From NCBI RefSeq assembly GCF_023698535.1, contig NZ_JALJCL010000017.1, positions 17,254-81,253 on the forward strand: 64,000 nucleotides of DNA. Direction: 5' to 3'. The notes beneath the pieces were generated by a model. That model was given only the letters and a program-made list of their open reading frames with translations. It ran no database searches and had not been told where the DNA came from. The translations under genes and the position numbers were made by a program. Of this stretch, positions 1 to 8,802 are shown piece by piece. Within the stretch, counting starts at the first letter, position 1; every line of letters begins with the position of its first letter. This stretch comes from Halorientalis regularis (GTDB taxonomy: Archaea > Halobacteriota > Halobacteria > Halobacteriales > Haloarculaceae).

Positions 1-275
1 TCTTCTGTGGTCGGTCGCCGGTGTTCTCGATCTCGTGGGTCTCCCCGGCCTCGATACAGACGAGGTCGCCGGCCTGGAGCGCGACCGGTTCGCCCTCGAC
101 GATGGCACGGCCCTCGCCCTCGATCACGTAGAGCCACTGGTCGCTTTTCTCGTGGTGGTTGTCGGGGCCGCCCGTCGACTGGCCCGGCGAGAGCGTCATC
201 ACGGCGGCCTGTGCCGTTTCGGTCTCCTCCAGCACGTCGAACCAGCGATCCGAGTCGACACGTGTCCGCTTCATA
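1..275 (-). CDS. Cupin-domain protein, partial (C-terminus beyond window edge)
   Basis: The first 91 residues are visible, read from an ATG at 275 toward the left edge. They form a cupin beta-barrel: a GGPDNHHEKSDQWLYV stretch carries the usual metal-binding His/Glu pattern, followed by a glycine-rich GEGRAIVEGE turn and a second block LQAGDLVCIEAGETHEIENTG with the second-motif His. Small stand-alone cupins of this kind bind a metal or small ligand, and their substrate cannot be read from sequence. The end of the protein is not in the window, so length and C-terminus are unknown. Confidence 0.75.
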
Positions 276-339
276 CACCCCGCTTCGACGGAGAGGCGGT
301 TGGGCGTTACGGCACGCCCCCGTTCTTTCACGCGCTGAA

Positions 340-392
340 AGAGCCTATATATATCCCCTTTCACGCGGAGAAAACACGCTGGCGCGTTTATG
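340..392 (+). promoter_or_regulatory. TATA-like promoter region between the cupin gene and the small ORF at 417
   Basis: A strong CTATATATAT block at about 346-355 is preceded by GAAAG, which resembles an archaeal BRE. A second weaker box (GTTTATG, about 386-392) lies about 27 nt before the ATG at 417, the spacing of a leaderless transcript. The first box is nearly symmetric, so it could serve either direction. Confidence 0.4.
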
Positions 393-416
393 ACGGTATC
401 GGCACAGAGTGGCTGT

Positions 417-653
417 ATGAGTGATTCAGATACCACACGCGAAACTGTGCCGACGACGACGTACCTGCCCGACCACCTGCTGGCCGGTGGCCAGGCAGGG
501 ATTCTCACCGTCAGGGCCGTCGACGACCGGACCGACGAGAACGGGGACGACGCGGCCGACGGCGAGGATGGTGACACCGGTAGCGACCCGACCGCGGAGT
601 TCTGTCGGTCCTGGCGGCGTCACCGGTCGGGGTCGCAGTCGTTCCCCTTCTGA
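417..653 (+). CDS. Small hypothetical protein, possibly frameshifted
   Basis: A 78-residue ORF starting MSDSD, acidic in the middle (DENGDDAADGEDGDTGSD), ending in an Arg/Ser-rich stretch that looks unlike a haloarchaeal protein. In another frame from about 600 the DNA encodes a hydrophobic stretch (VLAASPVGVAVVPLLSGA) of membrane-segment length. That suggests the real product was a small membrane protein and that a one- or two-base indel near 600 has altered it. I do not recognise a family. A real start is supported only by the upstream TATA-like box. Confidence 0.3.
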   Translation: MSDSDTTRETVPTTTYLPDHLLAGGQAGILTVRAVDDRTDENGDDAADGEDGDTGSDPTAEFCRSWRRHRSGSQSFPF

Positions 654-717
654 GCGGTGCCGTTTCCCGCGTCGAGACCGAGCCGCCGTCCCCCAAGCCC
701 GGTCCCGGGACAGGCGT

Positions 718-2589
718 TCAGTCGTCGGCCTCGGCGTCGGATACCGTGGACTCTGTGCGACCCAACCGTCGTGAGAGCAGATAGCCGAGCCCGCTCGCGC
801 CGCCGAGGGCGGCCGGAATTCCGAAGCCGGGGCCGCTCCCGCTCGTCGTCGTCCCGTCGTCGGTGGCGGCGGCCGTTCCGTCGCCGCCGTCCATTCCCTC
901 GGTAGTCTCCATTCCCTCGGTGGTCTCCATTCCACCGTCACTGTCCGTTCCCTCGGCAGTCTCCGTCCCCTCGGTCCCGTCCATCTCGCCGTCTCCGCCG
1001 TCCATGCCGCCGACAGTGCCGGCCGCCGGGAGCTCCTGGCTCGCCGGGACCGACAGCTGTACCTCGGAGTCGCCGCTGATCTCGATCCCTGCGTTGTCGT
1101 CCGACGGCCGGTACAGCGACCCGCCGAAGAGGTCGTTGACCTCCGCCGAGGTGAGGGCGTCCTCGCGGGCGCTCATCGCCACCCGGAGTCGGTCACCGGC
1201 TTCCAGAGTCGCGTGGACGCCGAACAGTTCGAGTTCGATCTCGCCAGCCTCCGTGACTGCCAGTGGCGTCACCCGCTGTTTGATCGTCGTGGCCTCGCCG
1301 TCACGGACGCGCTGGAGCGCGACGAACAGGTGACTCCGTCCCTCGCCGGTCGGCGTGGCGTCGAGTGTGAGCGTCGGGAGCCCAAGGATCTCCGTCGCCG
1401 CCTCGATCTCGACGTCGACGCTGGCGACGTTGCCGTCCGCACCGCTGAGCTGGACCGACTCGGAGACCGTCCCGGTCGTCGACCGCTCGGGATGTGGGGG
1501 GAACTCCTCGGCAGCCTCGAACGCGTCGGCGGCTGCGTCGTAGTAGTGCAGCGTCGACACGTCGAGATCGCCGTCCTTGAGATGTGCCTCCTGCCACTGG
1601 AGTGCCATCCGGCCGACGAACTGCCGGGAGGTCTCCGACCCCGGCGGGTAGCTGCTGGGTTGGCCGAGGATGTGCGTGCCGTCCTGGCCGAGCAGTAGCG
1701 TCACCTCGCTGCCGTCGTTCTGGAGCTTGCGGAAGTTGCGCACGCCCTCGTTGATCGGGAACAACTGGTCGGTCAACTCCGGGATCAACAGCGCCGGCGT
1801 GTCCTCGATCGCGTCGTAGGTGACCGGCGAACGCTGTCGGTAATACTCGCGGTCGTCCTCGGTCATGCGCCCACGTTCGAGGATACCCGCGGTCGTCTCG
1901 GAGTTCTCCGGCGCGATGTTGCCGGTCTGCGCGCCGAATTCGAGCGCCTCGATCCACCCGCGCTTGATCACGCCGTTTGGCGCGAGCGACTGTGCGAGGT
2001 TGTTCCAGGTCGCCCGCGGCACGATCGCGTCGAGTCGGTCGTCGACCGACGCCGTCCGCAACTGGATCCCGCCACCGTAGGAGGTGCCGTCCATCCCGAT
2101 CCGGGGATTGTTCTCCTCGTCGGTCACGACCGCGTCCTGCTGGGCCAGGTAATCGATCAACGCGCTCGCGTCCTGCTGTTCGAGTTCGCTCGTCGAGTGG
2201 ACCTGGCCACCGGAGCCCCCGGAGTCCCCGCCCTGGCCGAACCCGCGGGACGTGTACGCCAGCACGACGAAGCCGTTGCTGGCGTACACCGAGGCGAGTG
2301 GCTGGAGGTCCGTCTTGTTCCCGCCCCAGCCGTGGGTCATCAAGATAGCAGGATGTGGCCCGTCGGCTGTCGGTTCGTAGAACGTCGTGTCGAGTTCCGT
2401 CCCGTCGAAGGACTCGAGCCGCCGCTCGTCGCTCTGGAAGGCGTCCTCGTCGCTCTGTAGCGCCGCGACCGGATGCGCGAACGGATTCATCGCAGTCTGA
2501 CTCCCGACGACTCCCAACCCGGCGGCCGCACCGAGATACTTCAGCACATCCCGCCGTGTCTCTGCCGGCAGTTCGCTATCATTTACCAT
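718..2589 (-). CDS. Tat-exported S15/CocE-type alpha/beta hydrolase with PGF-CTERM-like anchor
   Basis: A 623-residue secreted hydrolase related to X-prolyl dipeptidyl-peptidases and CocE-like acyl hydrolases. The N-terminus carries a twin-arginine signal (TRRDVLKYLGAAAGLGVVG). The catalytic domain has MTHGWGGNKTD (oxyanion region) and the nucleophile elbow GTSYGGG near residue 170. A jelly-roll domain follows at about 360-500, as in S15 enzymes. A low-complexity linker of MDGGDG/METTEG repeats leads to GPGFGIPAALGG, a hydrophobic segment and RR, the layout of PGF-CTERM archaeosortase substrates, although about 15 extra residues follow the arginines. It probably acts on the outer face of the membrane. 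The substrate is unknown. Confidence 0.8.
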   Translation of the reverse strand: MVNDSELPAETRRDVLKYLGAAAGLGVVGSQTAMNPFAHPVAALQSDEDAFQSDERRLESFDGTELDTTFYEPTADGPHPAILMTHGWGGNKTDLQPLASVYASNGFVVLAYTSRGFGQGGDSGGSGGQVHSTSELEQQDASALIDYLAQQDAVVTDEENNPRIGMDGTSYGGGIQLRTASVDDRLDAIVPRATWNNLAQSLAPNGVIKRGWIEALEFGAQTGNIAPENSETTAGILERGRMTEDDREYYRQRSPVTYDAIEDTPALLIPELTDQLFPINEGVRNFRKLQNDGSEVTLLLGQDGTHILGQPSSYPPGSETSRQFVGRMALQWQEAHLKDGDLDVSTLHYYDAAADAFEAAEEFPPHPERSTTGTVSESVQLSGADGNVASVDVEIEAATEILGLPTLTLDATPTGEGRSHLFVALQRVRDGEATTIKQRVTPLAVTEAGEIELELFGVHATLEAGDRLRVAMSAREDALTSAEVNDLFGGSLYRPSDDNAGIEISGDSEVQLSVPASQELPAAGTVGGMDGGDGEMDGTEGTETAEGTDSDGGMETTEGMETTEGMDGGDGTAAATDDGTTTSGSGPGFGIPAALGGASGLGYLLSRRLGRTESTVSDAEADD

Positions 2590-2814
2590 ACCATCAGTCT
2601 ACACTCACAAAACACATTTTAAATTTTGGGAGGATTGTAAAGGGATATACTTAAAAGAAACCTGTTCAGGTAAGCGATCCGTGCGGGTCAACCAACACTG
2701 TAACTCCTGTTCGATATTCGAGCGAACAGTGTACGCTCTCGGGCCAGCGGTCGGTCGTCGACTTCGCAGCGTGAACCAGTGCAGTCAAACCCCGTGGCTC
2801 GTAAGTTCCAGGCG

Positions 2815-3064
2815 ATAAATGTGCGGTTCCTGGGTGGTGCGGGCGAGGTCGGCCGCAGCGCGATCCTGATCGACGACACCCTCCTGCTGGATTTCGGCAT
2901 GAAGACGGCCGACTCACCCCAGTTTCCCGTCGAGACACCCGACCCCGACGCCCTCCAGCGGGCGACGAGCCACGCTCGCTTCGTCACCGGTCGCGACGGT
3001 CAGCGAAAACGTATCGCCGACCAGAATACCGCGATCGTCACGACCAGCGGGCTGCTCGGTGGTG
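2815..3064 (+). pseudogene. Gutted copy of the beta-CASP MBL-fold hydrolase gene
   Basis: The reading INVRFLGGAGEVGRSAILID matches the start of the intact gene at 7569 (MDIRFLGGAEEVGRSAVLVN), but the codon at the start position is ATA. After about 44 residues, at PDPDA, the match jumps to LQRATSHARFVTGRDGQRKR, equivalent to residue ~285 of the intact protein. All metal ligands, including HGHLDH, are therefore deleted. Homology stops after TSGLLGG at 3064, and A+T-rich sequence without a recognisable gene runs to 3301. The frame stays open to 3258, but no functional enzyme is possible. See the intact copy for the likely recombination history. Confidence 0.85.
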
Positions 3065-3301
3065 AAGAAATACTAGTAGTTCAATTCGCCAAAATCGTGG
3101 GACCTGCCTTGATCTACTCCGCGGTAGCAGCAGAGACTGACCGTCAGATTATACAGAAAGTGATTATTTTATGGAGTCCACGCAGCACTCTTTTGACTCG
3201 TTCGAAAAGTAACGAACATTCGTTTGTAGACTCTCTCCATCGCGAAAACGTGTTGTGAGGGTATCGGTGCGTGCTCGCAGCGGGGAAAGAAGTGGTGCCC
3301 G

Positions 3302-4600
3302 TCAGACAGGCGAGAGAACGTTGAGTCCGGGGAAGAGGAAAAAGAGTAGCCAGACTCCGATCAACAGCAGGAGATACGGGACAGCAGCGATCGCGACGCG
3401 CATGTACTCCTGGTCGGTCAGTTCGCTGATGACGAAGAGGTTCAATCCGTACGGCGGGGTGATGAACCCGATAGCGTCGCTCATCATGAACACGACGCCC
3501 CACGTGACAGGATGCAGTCCGAGCGTTCCGGTGGCGATGGGGGCCAACAGCGGGGCGGTGATAATCATGTTCGGAAGCGACGCGAGCACCGAGCCGGTGA
3601 ACAGCATCAGTGCCACCATCGCCGAGATGATGAGCCACTCCGTGGGGAGGCCGGCGATGAGGCCAGCAACGACCTCTTGAACGCCCTCATAGGAGAGGTT
3701 CTGCTGGACCATCACCGACATCACGTACAGCGGGACAGTGATACCTGTCAGTGTGACACCTTGCTGGAGTGCGCTGACGACCTGACTGCGGTCGCCGAGT
3801 CGGCCGGTAAGGGTCCCGGTCACGAGGATGTACGCGAAGGCGATGCCAGCCGACTCCGAAGGGGTGAACAGACCGGCGAGGACGCCACCAACGAGCAGTG
3901 CGACAGTGACGAAGGCGTGTTTGGCCCGCCACGCCGCCCGCACGACGCGGGTCGCCTCGAAGTCGAAGTCCTCGACGCCGTAGCCGTTCCTGTGGGCCGT
4001 GTAACTACAGTACGCCGAGAGGACGAGCAACATCCCGATACCGGGAATGATACCCGCCATGAACAGGTCCGTCACTGGCACGTCGAATGTGACGCCGTAG
4101 ATGATAAAGAGGACGCTCGGCGGAATGATGATACCGACCGTGCCACCGGAAGCGACCGTCGCCGCGGCGAAGGTGTCGGAGTAGCCTTCCTCTTGGAGTT
4201 CGTCGAACAGTGCTTCGCCGACGGAGGCGGTCGTCGCCTCGTTCGAGCCGGTGATCGCCGAGAACACGCCGGCCGTGTAGATAGCGGTGTTGCCGATAGT
4301 GCCTGGCAGCCAGCCGGCAACGGCGTTGGTGAACTCGACGATGTCCTCAGAGATGCCGAACTCGTTGATGAGCGAGCCGACGATGACGAAAAGCGGGATA
4401 GCGACCCACGGGAAGGAGTTCAGCGACTCGTAGGCCACGATGGGCATGTTGATCGGTGGGAACAGCGTATGCGTGATTGCATAGCCCAGCGCCCACACGC
4501 CAAACACGAGCAGGATGCGCACGCCAAGGAGGAACAGGGCCACGGCGATAATCGTCAGGACGATAAGGATGTTCCCCTCGAGGAAACCCAACATCGTCAC
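3302..4600 (-). CDS. dctM: TRAP transporter large permease subunit DctM
   Basis: A 432-residue, very hydrophobic protein with about 12 membrane segments, the normal size for DctM. Family motifs are visible in AITGSNEATTASVGEALF and the VGIIIPPSVLFIIYG segment. It is the ion-coupled translocation channel of a tripartite ATP-independent periplasmic (TRAP) transporter, which uses a cation gradient to import organic acids captured by DctP. The start overlaps the end of dctQ by 4 nt (ATGA type), so the two are translationally coupled. The gene belongs to the dctP-dctQ-dctM operon transcribed leftward. Confidence 0.93.
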   Translation of the reverse strand: MTMLGFLEGNILIVLTIIAVALFLLGVRILLVFGVWALGYAITHTLFPPINMPIVAYESLNSFPWVAIPLFVIVGSLINEFGISEDIVEFTNAVAGWLPGTIGNTAIYTAGVFSAITGSNEATTASVGEALFDELQEEGYSDTFAAATVASGGTVGIIIPPSVLFIIYGVTFDVPVTDLFMAGIIPGIGMLLVLSAYCSYTAHRNGYGVEDFDFEATRVVRAAWRAKHAFVTVALLVGGVLAGLFTPSESAGIAFAYILVTGTLTGRLGDRSQVVSALQQGVTLTGITVPLYVMSVMVQQNLSYEGVQEVVAGLIAGLPTEWLIISAMVALMLFTGSVLASLPNMIITAPLLAPIATGTLGLHPVTWGVVFMMSDAIGFITPPYGLNLFVISELTDQEYMRVAIAAVPYLLLLIGVWLLFFLFPGLNVLSPV

Positions 4601-5163
4601 TCACTCCCGAGATCACTGCCGGTCAGCAACTCCTCACCGGCGCGGTACTTGCGGGTCACGATAACGAACTGCTGGCAGGTCCGGACAAACACGAGCGCGA
4701 ACCCTACGGTGACGGAGAGATAGAGGAGATACTCCGGAATCGGGGTTCCGGTAATCGTGGTGCCCGACCGGACGGACTGCTCGATGTAGCGCAGCGAGTA
4801 CTGGACGATGACGCCCGAGAGCGTCAACCAGAGCAGCCACTCGATACAGTAGACGCCGTAGACGCCCCAGCGAGGGAGCCGTTTGATGACGGCCGAAAAC
4901 CGGATGTGGTCGTCAGAGCGAACGAGACTCGCCGTCGACAGCCACGCCGCCCAGATGAACAGCCCGATAATGACCTCCTGAAGCCAGACGAACGAGTAGG
5001 CGTCGAACAGGAGGCGGCTGAGAATCTTGTAGACGACGAGCACGGCATAGAGGAGAATGAACCCCATAGCGAGATACGATTCGAGATTCTTCTCCAGGTC
5101 GCGGAGCCGCGACAGGTGTCGCTGGGGAAGCGGTGCTGACTCTGAATCGAGAAGCGGGGACAT
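4597..5163 (-). CDS. dctQ: TRAP transporter small permease subunit DctQ
   Basis: A 188-residue protein with four membrane segments (about 36-56, 66-90, 105-127 and 150-170), matching DctQ. WLQEVIIGLFIWAAWLSTA resembles the conserved WxEE(V/I)-type region. It pairs with DctM in the membrane and docks the loaded binding protein. I chose the ATG at 5163 because it follows dctP by 2 nt and gives a normal length. Longer upstream readings run into dctP. Confidence 0.9.
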   Translation of the reverse strand: MSPLLDSESAPLPQRHLSRLRDLEKNLESYLAMGFILLYAVLVVYKILSRLLFDAYSFVWLQEVIIGLFIWAAWLSTASLVRSDDHIRFSAVIKRLPRWGVYGVYCIEWLLWLTLSGVIVQYSLRYIEQSVRSGTTITGTPIPEYLLYLSVTVGFALVFVRTCQQFVIVTRKYRAGEELLTGSDLGSE

Positions 5164-5165
5164 AC

Positions 5166-6392
5166 TTAGATTTCGTCGAGGTGGTCGTCCCACCAAGACG
5201 TGAGGGTAAAGTCCGCAGTCGATTCGGGAGCCGAAGAACTCCGAGTCAGTTCGTAGATACTGTCCGCGAAGTCCCGCGCCGCGTCGGGGCCTCCCAGCAG
5301 GGTGCCGGCCTGCTCGAAGGTCTTGCTGTAGAGCTCGGAGTTCCGCTTGTAGGCGGTGGCGTCTTTCCACTGCTCGAGTTCGCTTTCGGACGGAACGTTG
5401 ATCTTGATATTGCTTTTTCCGTAGTCCGTTCCCTCGGGCGGCTCTTGGACGGCACCGGCGCGGTCGGTGATGACCTCCTCGGTGTTGTGGATGAGCTCTT
5501 CTGTGACCCGTTCACTCTCCTGAGCGACGAGCGACCGGTGCTCGTCGGAGAGGCTCTTGAGCCAGTCGACGTTGGCCCAGCTCATCTCGATGCCGAGCGA
5601 CCAGTTGTTCAGAACGGTCTGGTCGAGCGAAGGAAGCATTCCGTAAGCGGCGACGTTCGTCAGCCACGTCTCCATACCGCCGATGAGGCCCGATTTAAGC
5701 CCCTGAATGGCGTCACCCCAGCTGACCTTGACGGGGCTGCCACCCCACTCGGTGATTGCCTTCGCGGGAATTCGAGAGACAGTCCGGCGAATGTCCATTC
5801 CCTCTATCTGGTCGGGCGTGGTGACGCGCTCCCCGTCGACCTGTTTCGCACCGGACTGGCCGATGTGGATGACCCGATGCTGGGCCGGATAGCCGATGAA
5901 CGGAACGTAGTTGTACTGCTTGGCGAAGGGGACCCAGAACTGCTTCCACGCCGTCTCGCTGAAGATGCCATACGAGAGTGCGGCGCGGTTGTCCGGCGGG
6001 AACAGGTACGGCAGCGCCCAGATGTTGTTCTCCGGCGAGAACTTCGTCGTGTTCCCGACCGAGGTCGTGCCCGCCTGGACGATGTCGTTTCGGATCTTCC
6101 CGATGCAGTCCGACTCGCCACAGACCTGCGAGTCGCCGATGATGTCCATTTTCACGTCGCCATCGGACTTCTCCGCCAGTCGGTCGGCGAGCGTCCAGGC
6201 ACCGTACGGGTCAACGTTGCCCATGCCGTTTGCGCTCTCGGAGCCGACAGTCCCGTACTTGAACGTGCTCGGGGACGTCCCGCCTCCGTTTCTGATGCCA
6301 CTGAGACAGCCAGCGAGACCGACAGTACCTGCGACACCGATACCACTGAGATACCTCCGTCGGGAGATACCCGTCGCTGTTGTGTCAGACAC
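5166..6392 (-). CDS. dctP: TRAP transporter substrate-binding lipoprotein DctP
   Basis: Extracytoplasmic solute receptor of the TRAP system, 408 residues from the GTG at 6392 (417 from an ATG at 6419). The N-terminus has SRRRYLSGIGVAGTVGLAGC, a Tat signal ending in a lipobox, so it is exported folded and lipid-anchored. The body contains DctP-type features, including the ADRLAEKSDGDVKMDIIGDS strand-helix and the central VTTPDQIEGMDIRR segment, where an Arg normally binds the substrate carboxylate. An organic acid ligand is likely but not readable. It is the first gene of dctP-dctQ-dctM. Confidence 0.9.
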   Translation of the reverse strand: MSDTTATGISRRRYLSGIGVAGTVGLAGCLSGIRNGGGTSPSTFKYGTVGSESANGMGNVDPYGAWTLADRLAEKSDGDVKMDIIGDSQVCGESDCIGKIRNDIVQAGTTSVGNTTKFSPENNIWALPYLFPPDNRAALSYGIFSETAWKQFWVPFAKQYNYVPFIGYPAQHRVIHIGQSGAKQVDGERVTTPDQIEGMDIRRTVSRIPAKAITEWGGSPVKVSWGDAIQGLKSGLIGGMETWLTNVAAYGMLPSLDQTVLNNWSLGIEMSWANVDWLKSLSDEHRSLVAQESERVTEELIHNTEEVITDRAGAVQEPPEGTDYGKSNIKINVPSESELEQWKDATAYKRNSELYSKTFEQAGTLLGGPDAARDFADSIYELTRSSSAPESTADFTLTSWWDDHLDEI

Positions 6393-6489
6393 GGTCGGTT
6401 TCCATCGACTGAGCCTCAAGAAAGCCGTGGTTTCTCGTAATATCGGCCCCTGTCAACGAGTCACGCGAACCGCAAAACGACCCGGCAGC

Positions 6490-7206
6490 TCAGAGACGGA
6501 TGCCGCCGTCGACGACGAGCGTCTGGCCGGTCATCGCAGACGTCGTGGCGAAGGTCCGGACGGCCTCGGCTACCTCGTCGGGTTCGACCAGACGGTCCAG
6601 CGGTGAGATGTCCCGCACGTCGGGGCGTCGCTCCTCCGCGAACATCTCCGTCTTGACCGGCCCCGGTGCGACGGCATTTGTGCGGATACCGTCCTTGGTG
6701 TACTGTTTCGCCAGCGACTTTGTGAGGCCGAGAAGCCCGCTCTTCGACGCGCCGTAGGCCACGTCAGTCGGACTCCCGCCCGTCCCGGCGGTCGAGGAGA
6801 TGTTGACAATCCGTCCCTCGCCCTGTTCGCGCATGGCAGGCAGGACGGCACGGGTACAGTAGACTGCTCCTTCGAGGTTGACACGGAGGGTCTGTTGAAT
6901 CGTCTCGTCGTCGGCATCTTCAAGCGGTGCCTCGTGCAACACGGCGGCGTTGTTGACGAGGGCGTCGATAGTGCCGAGTTGCTCGCGTACGTCCTCGACC
7001 ATTGCCGTGACCGCTTCGGGGTCGGTGACGTCACACTGAGCGACGAGAGCGTCCTGCCCTTGATCTCGGACGTCGCCCGCGACGGCCTCGGCGCTCTCCT
7101 GGTCGCTGTTGTAGTGGACGACTACGTCGTGGTCCGCCCCGAGGTTCCGTGCCGTCGCGCTTCCGATGCCGCCGCTGGCGCCAGTGACGAGTGCAGTACG
7201 TGTCAT
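6490..7206 (-). CDS. SDR-family NAD(P)-dependent oxidoreductase (FabG-like)
   Basis: A 238-residue classical short-chain dehydrogenase. The Rossmann motif TGASGGIG is at residues 8-15, LVNNAAV at about 83, the catalytic Ser/Tyr/Lys set is in NISSTAGTGG and VAYGASKSG, and VAPGPVKTEM lies near the substrate loop. It reduces or oxidises a hydroxy/keto group with NAD(P)H. The start is the ATG at 7206, where the Rossmann strand begins (MTRTALVTG). It lies about 100 bp upstream of dctP on the same strand, suggesting it processes the imported acid or sugar acid. That link is inference from position. Confidence 0.88.
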   Translation of the reverse strand: MTRTALVTGASGGIGSATARNLGADHDVVVHYNSDQESAEAVAGDVRDQGQDALVAQCDVTDPEAVTAMVEDVREQLGTIDALVNNAAVLHEAPLEDADDETIQQTLRVNLEGAVYCTRAVLPAMREQGEGRIVNISSTAGTGGSPTDVAYGASKSGLLGLTKSLAKQYTKDGIRTNAVAPGPVKTEMFAEERRPDVRDISPLDRLVEPDEVAEAVRTFATTSAMTGQTLVVDGGIRL

Positions 7207-7273
7207 CGTCGGTCGTTTGGGTCGAAGACAAAACAGTCCACGGACCGAGCGCGTCGAAACAGGAGTCGACGGC

Positions 7274-7517
7274 TTACTCTTCTCCCGCTTCGCTCTCGCC
7301 GGCCAGACCACCGCTGCCGGTCGGACCGACCGAGACGTCGAACTCGTGTTCGGCTTCGTTCTCGAAGCAGTCGAGTATGTCACGAGCTGCTGGGCGTACC
7401 GCTGGAGTTGTTGGCTCGCTCGGTGACCTCGTTCAGTTCCGCGGCCTGTTCTTCGGCGGCAGCGGAGACGTTGTCGGTCTTGGACTGGGTTTCCTCGCTC
7501 AGAGAGATAGTAGGTTT
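7274..7517 (-). pseudogene. C-terminal remnant of a haloarchaeal transducer (methyl-accepting chemotaxis protein)
   Basis: Read on the minus strand, LSEETQSKTDNVSAAAEEQ and AELNEVTERANN form the end of an Htr cytoplasmic coiled coil. After a frameshift near 7405 the sequence continues in another frame as ILDCFENEAEHEFDV, GPTGSGG and GESEAGEE-stop, the usual Htr tail. The ligand-binding part and the signalling tip are absent. It lies between the SDR gene and the intact beta-CASP gene, and so marks a rearrangement boundary. The other chemotaxis genes of the window are 7 kb away. Confidence 0.75.
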
Positions 7518-7568
7518 GATACGACTATTCCGACGCATCCAAACAGTCCCAACGCATAGTCCTTTCAA

Positions 7569-8801
7569 ATGGATATTCGGTTCCTGGGTGGGGCTGAGGA
7601 GGTTGGGCGTAGTGCTGTTCTTGTCAACGGTTCTCTCCTTCTCGATTACGGAATGAAAAGCGCCACCCCACCACAGTTTCCCGTGGCATCGCCCAGTCCC
7701 GACGCAGTCGTCGCCAGTCACGGCCATCTCGATCATGTCGGAGCGCTTCCGTCACTCCTCTCAGGTGATGATCGATCACCGATTCATTGGACACCGCCCA
7801 CGCGCGAACTCGCGCTCACACTCGCTCGTGATACGCTCAAGCTCCATGGCGGTACGTACAATTGTCCGTTCACCGAAGAAGAAATCAAACGCGTCACCCA
7901 GGTTTCCGAAACACACGGCTACCGTGAAACATTCGAAGCGGCAGATCACCAGGTCACCTTCTATAACGCCGGCCACATCCCCGGGAGCGCGCACGTGCTG
8001 ATTGACGATGGAGACACACGACTACTGTACACGGGTGATTTTCACACCGAGGATCAGCGACTCGTCGCAGGTACGACCGCCCGTCCTGCCGCGGACGTTG
8101 TCGTCTGTGAGAGCACGTATTCCGATGTCACGCACGGAAATAGAGGAGACCTCGAAGAACAGTTTGCCACGAGTGTCAGAACGACCCTGTGGGAGGGGGG
8201 CACGGTTGTCATTCCTGCCTTTGCAATCGGGCGTACGCAGGAGCTGCTGCTTATCTGTGAGTCGCATGACATTCCCTGTTACGTCGACGGGATGGGCAAG
8301 CAGGTGACTGAGACGCTTCGTCAGTATCCTGCTTTCCTCCGTGATGGGGAGGCACTTCGGCGAGCAAAGTCACATGCTCGATTCGTTACCGGGAGAGATG
8401 GGCACCGCAAACGGATTGCCGAGAAGAACGTAGCTATCATCACCACTAGCGGGATGCTCTCCGGTGGCCCGGCGATGACCTACATCCCGGAGATCCGGGA
8501 TCGGCCGGTGAACAAGATCGCGATGACGGGCTATCAGGTCGAGGGCACGCCCGGTCGGGAGTTACTCGAAACGGGGCGCGCCGAGATCGACGGCCGCGTC
8601 ATGCCCGTCGCCGCACAGGTCGAACAGTACGACTTCTCCGCCCACGCCGACCGGTCGGGCCTACTGGAGTTGCTCGACTCCTACCGGGACACACCGGTGC
8701 TGATCGACCACGGCGACAGATGTGGGGCCTTCGCCGACGAACTGGTCGCCGACGGATTCGAGGCGAGCGCGCCCGAGAACGGCGATCGGGTGTCGATCTG
8801 A
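7569..8801 (+). CDS. MBL-fold beta-CASP metallo-hydrolase (RNase-like)
   Basis: A 410-residue protein with the metallo-beta-lactamase motif HGHLDH at residues 51-56, the further ligand region AGHIPGSAHVLI, YTGDFHTED, a beta-CASP insert (GTVVIPAFAIGRTQELL) and C-terminal motifs ITTSGMLSGGPA and FSAHADRSGL. This is the architecture of archaeal CPSF/RNase J-like nucleases without KH domains, so RNA cleavage is likely but not proven. The DNA is mosaic. From the start to about 8465 the codon use is clearly lower in G+C, and beyond the TSGMLSGG codons it is typical of the neighbours. The disrupted copy at 2815-3064 loses homology at exactly that point. Confidence 0.88.
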   Translation: MDIRFLGGAEEVGRSAVLVNGSLLLDYGMKSATPPQFPVASPSPDAVVASHGHLDHVGALPSLLSGDDRSPIHWTPPTRELALTLARDTLKLHGGTYNCPFTEEEIKRVTQVSETHGYRETFEAADHQVTFYNAGHIPGSAHVLIDDGDTRLLYTGDFHTEDQRLVAGTTARPAADVVVCESTYSDVTHGNRGDLEEQFATSVRTTLWEGGTVVIPAFAIGRTQELLLICESHDIPCYVDGMGKQVTETLRQYPAFLRDGEALRRAKSHARFVTGRDGHRKRIAEKNVAIITTSGMLSGGPAMTYIPEIRDRPVNKIAMTGYQVEGTPGRELLETGRAEIDGRVMPVAAQVEQYDFSAHADRSGLLELLDSYRDTPVLIDHGDRCGAFADELVADGFEASAPENGDRVSI

Positions 8802-8802
8802 G

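Noticed and set aside
2590..7568. Insertion sequence or integron carrying the TRAP genes
   Set aside because: I looked for a transposase, integrase or terminal inverted repeats at both borders and saw none. Recombination through the duplicated hydrolase gene explains the structure better.
7569..8801. Naming the beta-CASP protein as CPSF1/RNase J
   Set aside because: It lacks the N-terminal KH domains of archaeal CPSF and shows no RNase J-specific C-terminal domain, so only the superfamily is supported.
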